64,000 nt of DNA from Planctomycetes bacterium ADurb.Bin069. Its GTDB lineage: Bacteria; Planctomycetota; UBA8108; UBA8890; UBA8898. Positions 48,401 to 56,442 of this stretch are shown one piece after another. A program made the position numbers and the translations under genes. The stretch is taken from assembly GCA_002070955.1 (NCBI GenBank), contig MWEK01000018.1:1-64000 (forward strand), read 5' to 3'. The number at the start of each line of letters is the position of its first letter. Position 1 is the first letter of the stretch. A model generated the notes under the pieces. It saw only the letters and a program-made list of their open reading frames with translations, did no database searches and was not told the origin of the DNA.

Positions 48401-48976
48401 CGACAAGACGCCCAGACGTTCCCAGGAAGCGCCGGCATCCGCGCTGAACCACAGCTCGGCCGCGGGGTGGGGCCCCAGGCCGCCGTCCCAGATCTGGAAT
48501 TCGAGGGCCGGTTTGGTGAGCGCATGCACCGTGCCGGGGTGGGAGAGGACGAGTTGCGGCGGCGTCCGGTCGACGACCAGGCAGAAGCACGCGCGCGCGC
48601 TTTTCGCGGGCAAGAAAGCCTCGGTCCCGTCGGTGTAAACGACCGAGCCGCGACAGTAGTAGCGGCCCTCGCCCGGCCTGAACTTGATCCAGCGGTCGCC
48701 GGGCGCGCTCGCGGGACCTCGGTACCACGGGTCGTCCACCGACTGCCGGTGCCAGAGCACGGTGTTACGGATCTGGGGCTTGGTGTCGGCGATGGTGATA
48801 TCGACCTTCAGCTCGCGCGCGGCGGTGTAGTACTCCGGCGCGGCGTCGAGCTCCTGGTACTTGGATTGGACGGCTCTGATCTCAGTCCCGGGGAGCACGT
48901 AGGGATTGAACTCGCGCCGTACGGGGAAACAGCCTGCCGCGAAAATGCACAGGCTGAGCGTGAATCGGCGGTGCAT
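45470..48976 (-). CDS. Large lipoprotein with Ig-like segments, Pro-rich linker and TPR tail
   Basis: A 1168-residue protein. LSLCIFAAGC is a plausible lipoprotein signal with the Cys near residue 16. Residues ~40-250 and ~345-985 are a string of beta-rich modules with recurring phrases such as VDRTPPQLVLSHPG, CRDLAGNES, ARDRAGNRAQ: the pattern of immunoglobulin-like 'TPP...DxAGN' domains. Between them lies a proline-rich linker with repeated PPVS (~265-305). The last ~165 residues are tetratricopeptide repeats (NAWWGMARM; EEYLVKAVAANPQHYDALVF; AENSLARALNL). Probably an envelope-anchored binding or assembly protein. GGAGGATCCGCC precedes the ATG. recJ follows 28 bases later. Confidence 0.65.
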   Translation of the reverse strand: MHRRFTLSLCIFAAGCFPVRREFNPYVLPGTEIRAVQSKYQELDAAPEYYTAARELKVDITIADTKPQIRNTVLWHRQSVDDPWYRGPASAPGDRWIKFRPGEGRYYCRGSVVYTDGTEAFLPAKSARACFCLVVDRTPPQLVLSHPGTVHALTKPALEFQIWDGGLGPHPAAELWFSADAGASWERLGVLSVREGPNKTPWEVPNRPASRCLLRLVCRDLAGNESTAELDRTFAVLPPITMLEAGERFIMGTKETGAPPSEAAPVSPPVSPPVPPPVSPPVSPPVSPPVSPPVSPPVPEPVPEPPAPDARHPEVPAAAVEPEPAEVEPVMVAAEPVGFAPVAGPAAIEPARPQIIPAPPLVVHTAGCVRAGAQLNVQVENLPTDTWRVALLWRPTPADSWSRTDALLQRDVFAWTSPAADTREGRLRVEVTGTDGAVTAAAESGPLIVDGTPPEIQLETVPSPDPRRCVVRAAARDAGAGVEWVNLFVSRDGGHAWTSGAMAMDDAVEMRLAREDRAIGFFAQAQDRAGNRSAAPRTDTPPQLAIGPRPALGIVLNDLGRQVLKGGEPVHLTWNIAGEYADDCTAAIEIQTELDGPWERVFAAAVALEHASWNVPAVTIPSLNLRLLVSFPGGTTLASNAIGPYAVAAEPPSLAIDGGPLFASHVAAIPVAEIRSGPADVARVIMYLRPEGRSAWTAREARYASGVITMSTADLPEGTYDLYAAAEDLCGNAAPAPHENTKPHGALTVDREPPWAKLKLNPPYYEGITGTVDAMLTTAARACLTVRENGAAPERILLERDLPAGSTALPFLPPPGFRSGTLSFEARDRAGNRAQTAAYLVNAGETLRLESPADQAQLVPGATATVRWWIRQALLDEGPVVDLWWIPGPGAVRESIARDLPPDRAFSWQVPDRPGAGQSLRVEARVGERMRACADTAWTFVIAAPHAAIAPAAVKAPAADPDSDEFAIAGHICLDELEKALAVKDTEKANNLRLHAGNRFRQALSLDAGNANAWWGMARMCTAPISVVEELDKAEEYLVKAVAANPQHYDALVFLGACRIKLRKYQEAENSLARALNLRDSPVVRYNLGIALLKQEKYAPALAEFQRAARGPGAIPAARLAIVECFVAQVEFLKARDAFLEAQAEGAVPEEHKRLILKRIEAGLQAPR
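48083..48190. repeat. 12-bp tandem repeat inside the lipoprotein gene
   Basis: About eight consecutive copies of CACGGGCGGCGA (48083-48178, one variant ending GCGG) with a degenerate last copy. On the minus strand each unit encodes Pro-Pro-Val-Ser, forming the proline-rich linker. The unit is a multiple of three, so copy-number change would lengthen or shorten the linker without a frameshift. Confidence 0.85.
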
Positions 48977-49143
48977 GGCGGATCCTCCGCTGTCCCGCGG
49001 GGCGCGCGCGGCACGGCGGCCCGCCCCGACGAACCAAGGTGTTCAGAATACCACCCGGCGGCCCGAGAAGAAAGATCCATCCCCGGGTGCCCCAAGCCCC
49101 GGGGTCGAACCCCGCGGCGCGGGGGCGCGCGGCCGGCGGCGCC

Positions 49144-49172
49144 TTTACCCGCCCGGCGGAGTGCCTTATTAT
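49144..49172 (+). promoter_or_regulatory. Promoter of the M16 peptidase gene
   Basis: TTTACC (49144-49149), a 17-base spacer and TATTAT (49167-49172). The ATG at 49180 is seven bases beyond the -10 box and no ribosome-binding site is present, which suggests a leaderless mRNA. Confidence 0.5.
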
Positions 49173-49179
49173 CTACGGT

Positions 49180-51774
49180 ATGGTCGTGCTTGCCCTCGCC
49201 GCGCTCCTTGCGCAGGTTCCACCCTCCGCGCCGCAGCTCGAAGTTCTCAAGCCGAGCGGCGTGCGCGTGCTGGTCGTGCCTCGGCCGGCTTCCTCCACCG
49301 TGGCCATCGCGGCGGGATTCCGCGTTGGCAGCGCGCTGGACGGGGCGGCGACCGCCGGAGCCGCCCACCTCCTCGAGCACGCCATTCTGTTCCGCGGAAC
49401 CGAATTCTCCAGCGGGGAAGAACTGATCTCCAAATGGCGGGAACTGGGGGGAAGGTTCAACGGCAACACCTTCCCCGATTACACGGTGTTCAAGATAAGC
49501 GTGCGCCGGGAAGGCGTCTACAGGGCTCTGGAGCTCCTGCGCGAGATGCTGTTCCACCCGGTGTTCGCGCAGATCGACGTCCAGCGCGAAGCCGATGTCG
49601 TCTGCGCCGAGCTTGCGACGCGGGACAGAGATCCGCTCCTCGTTCTGTACCAGATTGCCAATCAGGCCGCCTACGGGGACCACAACTACGGACTGCCGAG
49701 TTTCGGGTTCCCCCGCACCATCAGGGAGCTGACGAGCGCCGCGTTGTACGCTCGGCTGGACGCCGAGTACACGCCCGGGCGCCTCACGCTCGCCATCGTC
49801 GGTCCGGTCAACGAAAGCGAGGTTCATTTCTTCCTGCGCGAAACCTACGGCTCCTACGCTCCGGGAACCACCACACAGCCCGCCCTCGCGGCGCTGCCGC
49901 CGCTGGCGCCGAGCACGCGGCGCGTGCTGGCTTGGACGAGCCCGGAAGCGCAGCTCGCCTTCTCCTTCCGAGGCCCGCCATCGGCCGATGCGGACTGGCT
50001 GCCCTTCGAGGCCATGGCCTTCGTGCTCTGCGGCGGCGAGCGCTCTATCCTCAGGGAACAGCTCATCCACCAGACCGGCATCGCCAAGCGCCTGGAACTG
50101 ATCGTCGAACCGCGCGTCGGAGGTGGGCTGGCGGTGTTCCGCGCCGTGGCCGATCCCGGCAATATCCCTCTCTGCGAGCGGGAGGTGAAAGCCGTGCTCG
50201 CGCGCATGTTGGACCGCTCGCCGGATCGGGAGGTCATCGACCGAGCCTTGAACCGGCTCGGGCTCGAGGCGGCGCAGCGCACCGAGAGCCCGCAGAGCCT
50301 CGCGACCGAACTCGTGCGCTGGGACATCCTCGGCAGGTGGGACTACCCGCTCCAGTTGCGCACGCGGCTTGCCCAGGTGCCGAACGAGCGCTTCGGCTGG
50401 ATCGCGCGGCAGTACTTCGGGCCGCAGCACTACGCCCTCGGCGTGGTGGCGCCGGCGGGCGCGTACGAGGACGGGCGCCGGAGCGCCGCGAGCGTCGTGA
50501 GCCGCGAGCGCCGGGTCGTGGCCGGCGGCGCCGGCACGTTTCCCGTGGTGGCCCAGAGCCTGCCGGAGTCCGATGTGTTCTCCTTCGCCCTGGCGGTGCG
50601 CGGAGGGCTGGCGGCGGATGCTTCGGGCGAGGAAGGCGTCAGCGCCCTGGCGGCGCGCTCCCTGCTGTTCGGGGAAGAGGGCAAGTCGGGCGATGCCTTC
50701 CGCGATGAACTGCTCAGGTGGGGCGTCGAGGTCGAGGCCGGCGCGAAGCGCGACGTGAGTTTCATTCGCTTCTCCGCGCCGGAAGTCTATTTCGAGGATG
50801 CGCTCGCCAGCGTGAGCCGCGCGATTCTCGATCCCGCCTTCCGTCCGCCGGACATCGAGCGCGCCCGGCAGGACCTGCTGGTGGAGACCGCCGGGTTCCC
50901 GAGCCTGGCCGAAGCCGCGGAGCGCGCCTTGTGGAAGCATGCCATGGAGGGGACGCCCTACGCGGTGCTTCCTCCCGGATCCTACGACGCGATCCTGGCC
51001 CTGAGGCCCGAGGACCTGGCTTCCAAGACGTGGAAGCAATGGGACCGCTGGTGGCGGCCCGAGCACTTCGCGGCGGCGGTCTGCGGCCCGAGGAACGTCG
51101 ACGAACTCGTGGCGCTGATCCGGCGCGCGTTTGCGTCCGCCGCGCGCCAGCCGCCCCTCGGGGGAGGACCGGCGGAATTCACGCCGCCCCGGCATCCTCC
51201 CCGCACCGTGATCATCGACAAGGACTACCGCCAGACCGAGCGGCCGCACGTTTACCTTCTGTGCGCGTGGTTCGTGCCGGAGAGCACCGTCGAGAACCTG
51301 AGCGCCCTGTTGCTCCTTAGGGAGATTCTGGCGGGCGGTCCCGGCTCGCGGCTCTGGCGGCTGCGCCAGGACGAGGGGCTGCTGTACCACCTTCAAGGCA
51401 AGGTGGTGGTGTCGCGGCAGGCGCTGTGCGTGCAGATCGCCATGGTGCTGCCCCTGGAGAATCTGCGTCTCGGGCGCAACGTGCTGCTCCAGGAGGTGCG
51501 GCGCGCGGTCGAGGAGGAGGAATTGACCCTCGCGCGCAAGGCGCTCGAACGGGAGAACGAGGAGCGCCGCGAACGCGGCCTGGCGCTGGCGGACGAGGAA
51601 GCGTGGTTCGCCCTCGCCGGCTGGGAACGGGACGCGTACCACGAGGCGCTGCGGGGCATGAGTCCGGCCGCGTTCAAGGCGAAGACGACCATGTATTGCA
51701 CCGCAAGCTGTATGTGGACCATTGCGGTCGGACCCCGCGATGCGGTGAGCGTCGAGCTGAGCGCCAGGGAGTGA
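49180..51774 (+). CDS. M16-family zinc metallopeptidase, two-domain
   Basis: An 864-residue protein of the pitrilysin/insulinase family. The first domain has the inverted zinc motif HLLEH (His63, Glu66, His67) with the third ligand probably Glu144. A second, inactive M16-type half starts near 470 (LPESDVFSFALAVRGGLAAD). The N-terminus (VVLALAALLAQVPPSAP) is weakly signal-like. These enzymes degrade peptides and short proteins in a closed chamber. The ATG is chosen by alignment, with no Shine-Dalgarno upstream; a promoter puts it at or next to the transcription start. It precedes accA by 85 bases. Confidence 0.85.
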   Translation: MVVLALAALLAQVPPSAPQLEVLKPSGVRVLVVPRPASSTVAIAAGFRVGSALDGAATAGAAHLLEHAILFRGTEFSSGEELISKWRELGGRFNGNTFPDYTVFKISVRREGVYRALELLREMLFHPVFAQIDVQREADVVCAELATRDRDPLLVLYQIANQAAYGDHNYGLPSFGFPRTIRELTSAALYARLDAEYTPGRLTLAIVGPVNESEVHFFLRETYGSYAPGTTTQPALAALPPLAPSTRRVLAWTSPEAQLAFSFRGPPSADADWLPFEAMAFVLCGGERSILREQLIHQTGIAKRLELIVEPRVGGGLAVFRAVADPGNIPLCEREVKAVLARMLDRSPDREVIDRALNRLGLEAAQRTESPQSLATELVRWDILGRWDYPLQLRTRLAQVPNERFGWIARQYFGPQHYALGVVAPAGAYEDGRRSAASVVSRERRVVAGGAGTFPVVAQSLPESDVFSFALAVRGGLAADASGEEGVSALAARSLLFGEEGKSGDAFRDELLRWGVEVEAGAKRDVSFIRFSAPEVYFEDALASVSRAILDPAFRPPDIERARQDLLVETAGFPSLAEAAERALWKHAMEGTPYAVLPPGSYDAILALRPEDLASKTWKQWDRWWRPEHFAAAVCGPRNVDELVALIRRAFASAARQPPLGGGPAEFTPPRHPPRTVIIDKDYRQTERPHVYLLCAWFVPESTVENLSALLLLREILAGGPGSRLWRLRQDEGLLYHLQGKVVVSRQALCVQIAMVLPLENLRLGRNVLLQEVRRAVEEEELTLARKALERENEERRERGLALADEEAWFALAGWERDAYHEALRGMSPAAFKAKTTMYCTASCMWTIAVGPRDAVSVELSARE

Positions 51775-51859
51775 GCGCCGCCCGCGGGGTTTCCGGGGTC
51801 TGTGGCGGAGGGTACAATGAGAACTCGCCCCGCGAGCCGGAGGCGCTGAAGGAGATTTA

Positions 51860-52855
51860 ATGATGGCCAAAGAAGCCGGCGGCCGGGTCGTGAGCCGCAC
51901 CCCCGACTTCGAGGAGCCGATCCTGGAGATCGACGAGAAGATCGCGGAGCTCAAGCGGTTCTCGGCCTCGACCGACGTCAATTTGACCGAACAGATCCAG
52001 CAGCTCACGCGCAAGAGCGAGGAGATGAAGCGCAGGATTTTCGCTCATCTCACGCCCTGGCAGCGCGTGCTCATCGCCCGGCATTCGGATCGCCCGCAGG
52101 CCACGGACATCCTCGACCTCGTCGCGGAGGAGTTCATCGAGTTGCACGGAGACCGCGCCTTCAGGGACGATCCGTGCATCCTGACGGGATTGGCCCGCAT
52201 CGGCGGCAGGCGTTGCATGGTGGTGGGGCATCGCAAGGGCAAGACCACCAGGGAGAAGCTGGCCTGCGGCTTCGGGTGCGCGCACCCGGAAGGCTATCGC
52301 AAGGCCATCCAGAAGATGCGTCTGGCGGCGAAGCTCGGGCTGCCGGTCGTGAGCTTCATCGACACGCCGGGCGCGCACCCGGGCATGGAAGCCGAGGAGC
52401 GCGGGCAGGCCTTCGTCATCGCCCTGGCGCTCAAGGAGATGGCGGATCTTCCCACGCCGATCGTGTGCCTCATCCTGGGGGAGGGCGGCAGCGGCGGAGC
52501 CCTCGGCATCGGCGTGGGGGATCGCATCCTCATGCTCGAACACGCGTACTATTCCGTGATTTCCCCCGAGGGCTGCGCCGCGATCCTGTGGAAGGATTCG
52601 GGGCACGCGCCGGCGGCCGCCGAGGCGCTGAAGCTCACCGCCGACGACTTGCTCGGGTTGGGGGTGATCGACGAGATTCTGCCGGAGCCCCTGGGCGGGG
52701 CGCACCGGGATGTGGCGGCGACCGCCGAGACGATCAAGGGGGCCTTGCTGCGCCACCTCGGGGAAATAGGGGAAGCCAAACGCGGCGACCTTGTCGCGCG
52801 GCGGTTCGACAAGTTCCGGCGCATGGGCCGTTTTCTCGAAAACAGCGAACGGTGA
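51860..52855 (+). CDS. accA: Acetyl-CoA carboxylase carboxyltransferase alpha subunit
   Basis: A 331-residue alpha subunit that with AccD transfers CO2 from biotin to acetyl-CoA. EEPILEIDEKIAELK, LTPWQRVLIARHSDRPQ, GHRKGKTT, GCAHPEGYRKA, FIDTPGAHPGMEAEERGQ and ISPEGCAAILWKD are all typical. AGGAGATTTA precedes an ATG-ATG start. Its TGA overlaps the pcm GTG (GTGA). A TACAAT at 51813-51818 may be its -10 box. Confidence 0.95.
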   Translation: MMAKEAGGRVVSRTPDFEEPILEIDEKIAELKRFSASTDVNLTEQIQQLTRKSEEMKRRIFAHLTPWQRVLIARHSDRPQATDILDLVAEEFIELHGDRAFRDDPCILTGLARIGGRRCMVVGHRKGKTTREKLACGFGCAHPEGYRKAIQKMRLAAKLGLPVVSFIDTPGAHPGMEAEERGQAFVIALALKEMADLPTPIVCLILGEGGSGGALGIGVGDRILMLEHAYYSVISPEGCAAILWKDSGHAPAAAEALKLTADDLLGLGVIDEILPEPLGGAHRDVAATAETIKGALLRHLGEIGEAKRGDLVARRFDKFRRMGRFLENSER

Positions 52856-53520
52856 CGACGGGTCGCGAGCACGATTCTCCCGGCGATGAATGGCGCGACC
52901 GGCGGCGGCGCATGGTCGCCGAGCAGCTCCGGGCCCGCGGCGTCTCGGACGAGCGGGTGTGCGCGGCGATGGAGAAGGTTCCCCGGCACCTCTTCGTGCC
53001 CGAAGACGCCCGGGCCGAGGCTTATTCGGACTGGGCGGTGCGCCTGGCGGAGGGTCAAACGGTATCCCAGCCGTACGTTGTCGGATACATGACCGCGGCG
53101 CTCGCGCTGCGGCCGGGGGCGCGCGTCCTGGAGATCGGCACCGGCTCCGGCTACCAGGCCGCGGTGCTGGCGGAGATCGCCGGCGAGGTGTTCACCATTG
53201 AGGTCAGGCCGCGCTTGGCCGAAGCCGCCCGGCGGCTCCTCGCGGCGCTCGGCTACGGCGGGATTCGCTTGCGCACGGGCAACGGCGCCGGCGGGTGGGA
53301 CGAAGCGGCGCCGTTCGACGGCATTGTCGTCGCGGCGGCGGCGGAGGTGGTTCCTCCCCGTCTCGTGGCGCAGCTTGCCGTCGGCGGGCGCCTCGTGATT
53401 CCCATCGGGACCGAAGAACAACGCCTGCACACGATCGAGCGCCTCGCGGACGGCATCCGCGACGTGCCCGAGTTTCCCGTGCGGTTCGTCCCATTCGTGT
53501 GGCCCGCGGAACGGGTGTGA
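52852..53520 (+). CDS. pcm: Protein-L-isoaspartate O-methyltransferase
   Basis: A 222-residue repair methyltransferase acting on damaged isoaspartyl residues. The PCMT signature is complete: RGVSDERVCAAMEKVPRHLF, GQTVSQPYVVGYM, VLEIGTGSGYQAAVLA, then FDGIVVAAAAE. The GTG at 52852 overlaps the accA stop by four bases, so translation is coupled. The GH2-like gene follows four bases after its stop. Confidence 0.92.
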   Translation: MTTGREHDSPGDEWRDRRRRMVAEQLRARGVSDERVCAAMEKVPRHLFVPEDARAEAYSDWAVRLAEGQTVSQPYVVGYMTAALALRPGARVLEIGTGSGYQAAVLAEIAGEVFTIEVRPRLAEAARRLLAALGYGGIRLRTGNGAGGWDEAAPFDGIVVAAAAEVVPPRLVAQLAVGGRLVIPIGTEEQRLHTIERLADGIRDVPEFPVRFVPFVWPAERV

Positions 53521-53524
53521 CGCG

Positions 53525-56413
53525 ATGCGGCCCAAGGTCATCAAGCTCGACGGCCATTGGTACTGTCAATTCGGCGCGGCGCGCGATGCCGGGGCCGTGG
53601 GGTTGGGAGACCTGCCCTCGTGGCACATGACGCCGGTGCCCCGTCCCTTGGGGGAGGCGTTCGCCCTGGAGCCTTCCTGGACGGGCGCGTTCACTTACGC
53701 GCGCGTCTTCATGCGGCCGCCCATGACGGCGGAGCAGGCTCTCGTTCTGTGCCTGGCGGGCGTGCGTCCGGCCGCCGAGGTCTACGTCAACGGGCGCTCC
53801 GCAGGCCGCGTGGAGCCGTGGGCGGCATTCACGGCCCTCGATCTCACGGCGCACCTCGAGGAGGGTGAGAATCTGCTCTTGATCGTCGTGAACGAGGACG
53901 GCGCCCCGGATCTTCCCCGCCCGCCGGGTGGGGGGCCTTTGGGGATCTGGGCGCCGGCGTGGCTCGAGATTCGGCCGCGGGTTTACATCGAGCGCATCAA
54001 GACGAGCACTCGTTTGGACGGGGCGTGGACCGCGGAGATTCTCTTTTCGGCGCCGTCGCCCGCGCCGCGCGCCGTGCATGCGCGCCTCGTCGGCCCGAAC
54101 GGCGCGGTTGCGGCGCGCGCCGAGGCGCGGGTCGAGGGCGAGCGGGCGCTGTTGGCCGGCCGGAAGATCGAGCGGGTTCTCGCGTGGGACCTGGATTTTC
54201 CGACGCTGTATCGCCTTGAGGTGGCCGTCGACGGGGCGGCGCCCGAACAACGCGCCGTCAACATCGCCTTCCGCAGCTTCGAGGATTCCGGCGACGGCTT
54301 CCTCCTCAACGGGCGCCCGCTCTTCGTGCGCGCCGTCTGGGATGATTTCGTGTTTCCCGGCTGGGGGCGGACGGTGCCGTCGGCATGGGCCCTCAGGCAG
54401 AGGCTGCGGGCGGCGAAGGAACTGGGCTTCAACACCGTGGTTTGCGGCGGCATGGTGCCTGATGCGCGGGTCCCGCTCCTGGCCGATCGGCTGGGGCTGC
54501 TCCTGTGGTACGAGTTGCCGGCGCCCTCTCTTTTCACGACGCGCGCCGCGGCTTGCCTGGACGCAATCCTCGCGGGAGCCCTGGCGCGGGACGGCAACTC
54601 GCCTTCGCTGGCGCTGGTCAACTTGCTGCCCGATGCGGCGCCGGAGCCCGCGCGCGAGGCGCTGGCCTGGGCGCGCGGGGCCGCGAGCGGCAGGTGCGGC
54701 GGCGCGGTCGCCCTGGAGGGACCCGCGGCCGGCGCTGATGGGGCCTGCGAGTTTCTGGGACCGGACGCCGCCGGAACCCGGGGAGCGACGCGCATCGCCT
54801 GGTGCATCGCGCCGGCGCCGCTCCCGGACATGCAGGGCGCCCTCGGAGAGACGCTGCAGGCCCTGGGCGACCCGGGCGCGGTGTTTCAGGACTTGGCGGC
54901 CGCCCAAGGGGAGCAGTTGCTCGATGGCATTGCGCGGGCGCGCGGTCTTCAGCGCGTTCACGCTTACTGTATTCGCCGGCTGTACGATGGCCAGGGCGAT
55001 CCGCGCGGTCTGATCGATGCGCAGGGCCGCCGGCGGCCGGTCGCCGCCCGGTTGTTTCAGGGCGATGACTGGGTGGGCGTGGTCCGCGCCCCGCGGCTCG
55101 CCGTCGCGCTGGCGGAACTGCGGCTCGAGGCGGCGGTGAGCCACCTATCGCCGCGGGATATCGGGGGCGGCCGCGTGCGGTGGGAGGGCGACGGCATTCG
55201 CGGCGAGTGCGCGGTGCCCGGGAACGAACGTTTCGCGGAACTGCCCGCCACGCGGGTGCGCGCCCCGGAGTGCGCCAGTCCGCGGGCGTTCGTCCTCGAT
55301 CTGAGCCTGGAGAGCGCCGCGCGCCACCGCTGGGCGCAAGGATCCTTCACGGCGTGGGTGCTGCCGCGGCGGGCGGCGGTGCGGCACCGCGTGCGCCTCG
55401 AGGAGGAGCTGGGCGGAGACGGCGTCTTTGCCGCGGCGCTGGCGCGCGGCGGGTACGAGTGCGCGCGCGAGCCGGCGCCGCAAACCGTCGTCCTGAGGAC
55501 CCATTTCCGCCGGGAGCATATCGAAGGTTTCCGGCGCGGCGCGCGGGCGCTCTACCTGATCGAGTCGGAGGACGGGCTTCCGGTCGGCGCCGACGTCGGC
55601 GCGGCGCCGGTGGCGGGTGAGGCGTTTCTCTGGGTGCGCGCCGACAGCCGTCCGTTCGCGGGACTCGCGCGCAAGTGGGTCGCCGGGGCGGAGTTCGCGC
55701 AACTCGCACCGCCGCTGCGGTTCACTGGTTTCACGGAGCGGGACTTGCGCGATGTCCTCGCCGCGCGCCTGTCGCCCGGGTCGCCGTTCTTTCAGCCGGT
55801 CCTGTTCGCCTTCAGGCTCGAGCACGGCATGGGCATGATGACCACCATGCCCCTGCGCCGGCTGGTTGCCGCGGGCGACGCCCTCGGGCTGGCGCTGCTC
55901 GATGGCATCATCGCGTGCCTGAAGCCCGGAGGAATTCCGAGACCGCGCTTCGTGCCGGGGATCGTGCCGATGCGCGTGCTCGTGCCGTCCTCCCGGGAAG
56001 GCAGCGCGCTCTGGAGCCTGGCTTTCGAGGCGCCCTCCACGTCCTGGCACCGGCCGGAGTTCGATGACCGCGCCTGGCGGCGGTCGCGCGGCGGCTTCGG
56101 CCGGCGCGGAGGACCGGGGCTTGTCTTGCGGTTCACCTGGGAGCAGCCGGAGATTTTTCTCCGGACCCGGTTCACCGTGGATCGCATGCCGCGCGCCCTG
56201 GCCTTGGAGCTTTTCCACGGCGGCGATGTTCAAATCGCGATCAACGGACAAATCGTGGCGAAGCGGCCGGGATTCACGATGGGTATCGTGACCATCAACC
56301 TGCCGCAGGATCCCGCCGCGCTGTTGAGCCTGGGGGAGAACCTGCTGGCGGTCCGCTGCCGGCAGTCGGGGCGAAGCCACAATCTGGACGTGGGGCTGCG
56401 GGCGCTGTATTGA
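53525..56413 (+). CDS. GH2-like multidomain protein, probably catalytically degenerate
   Basis: A 962-residue protein without a signal peptide. Residues ~1-160 resemble the jelly-roll sugar-binding domain of GH2 enzymes (TYARVFMRPP, AEVYVNGRSAG). An immunoglobulin-like domain (~160-255) and a barrel-like region beginning FLLNGRPLFVRAVW (~258-420) follow; LGLLLWYELPAP fits a GH2 barrel strand. Where the catalytic acid/base of GH2 normally sits (a WSLGNE-type motif), the sequence reads LALVNLLPDA, and I see no nucleophile Glu in the expected context. The C-terminal ~500 residues are beta-rich and include a galactose-binding-like end (IFLRTRFTVDRM, VQIAINGQIVAKR). It is the last gene of accA-pcm-GH2; function uncertain. 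Confidence 0.6.
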   Translation: MRPKVIKLDGHWYCQFGAARDAGAVGLGDLPSWHMTPVPRPLGEAFALEPSWTGAFTYARVFMRPPMTAEQALVLCLAGVRPAAEVYVNGRSAGRVEPWAAFTALDLTAHLEEGENLLLIVVNEDGAPDLPRPPGGGPLGIWAPAWLEIRPRVYIERIKTSTRLDGAWTAEILFSAPSPAPRAVHARLVGPNGAVAARAEARVEGERALLAGRKIERVLAWDLDFPTLYRLEVAVDGAAPEQRAVNIAFRSFEDSGDGFLLNGRPLFVRAVWDDFVFPGWGRTVPSAWALRQRLRAAKELGFNTVVCGGMVPDARVPLLADRLGLLLWYELPAPSLFTTRAAACLDAILAGALARDGNSPSLALVNLLPDAAPEPAREALAWARGAASGRCGGAVALEGPAAGADGACEFLGPDAAGTRGATRIAWCIAPAPLPDMQGALGETLQALGDPGAVFQDLAAAQGEQLLDGIARARGLQRVHAYCIRRLYDGQGDPRGLIDAQGRRRPVAARLFQGDDWVGVVRAPRLAVALAELRLEAAVSHLSPRDIGGGRVRWEGDGIRGECAVPGNERFAELPATRVRAPECASPRAFVLDLSLESAARHRWAQGSFTAWVLPRRAAVRHRVRLEEELGGDGVFAAALARGGYECAREPAPQTVVLRTHFRREHIEGFRRGARALYLIESEDGLPVGADVGAAPVAGEAFLWVRADSRPFAGLARKWVAGAEFAQLAPPLRFTGFTERDLRDVLAARLSPGSPFFQPVLFAFRLEHGMGMMTTMPLRRLVAAGDALGLALLDGIIACLKPGGIPRPRFVPGIVPMRVLVPSSREGSALWSLAFEAPSTSWHRPEFDDRAWRRSRGGFGRRGGPGLVLRFTWEQPEIFLRTRFTVDRMPRALALELFHGGDVQIAINGQIVAKRPGFTMGIVTINLPQDPAALLSLGENLLAVRCRQSGRSHNLDVGLRALY

Positions 56414-56442
56414 GCGGCGCGGGGGGCGCCTGAAACCGCGGG

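Noticed and set aside
46982..49426. + strand frame reading repeated TGGD opposite the lipoprotein
   Set aside because: It is the mirror of the PPVS repeat; the minus frame has a lipoprotein signal, ribosome-binding site and TPR tail.
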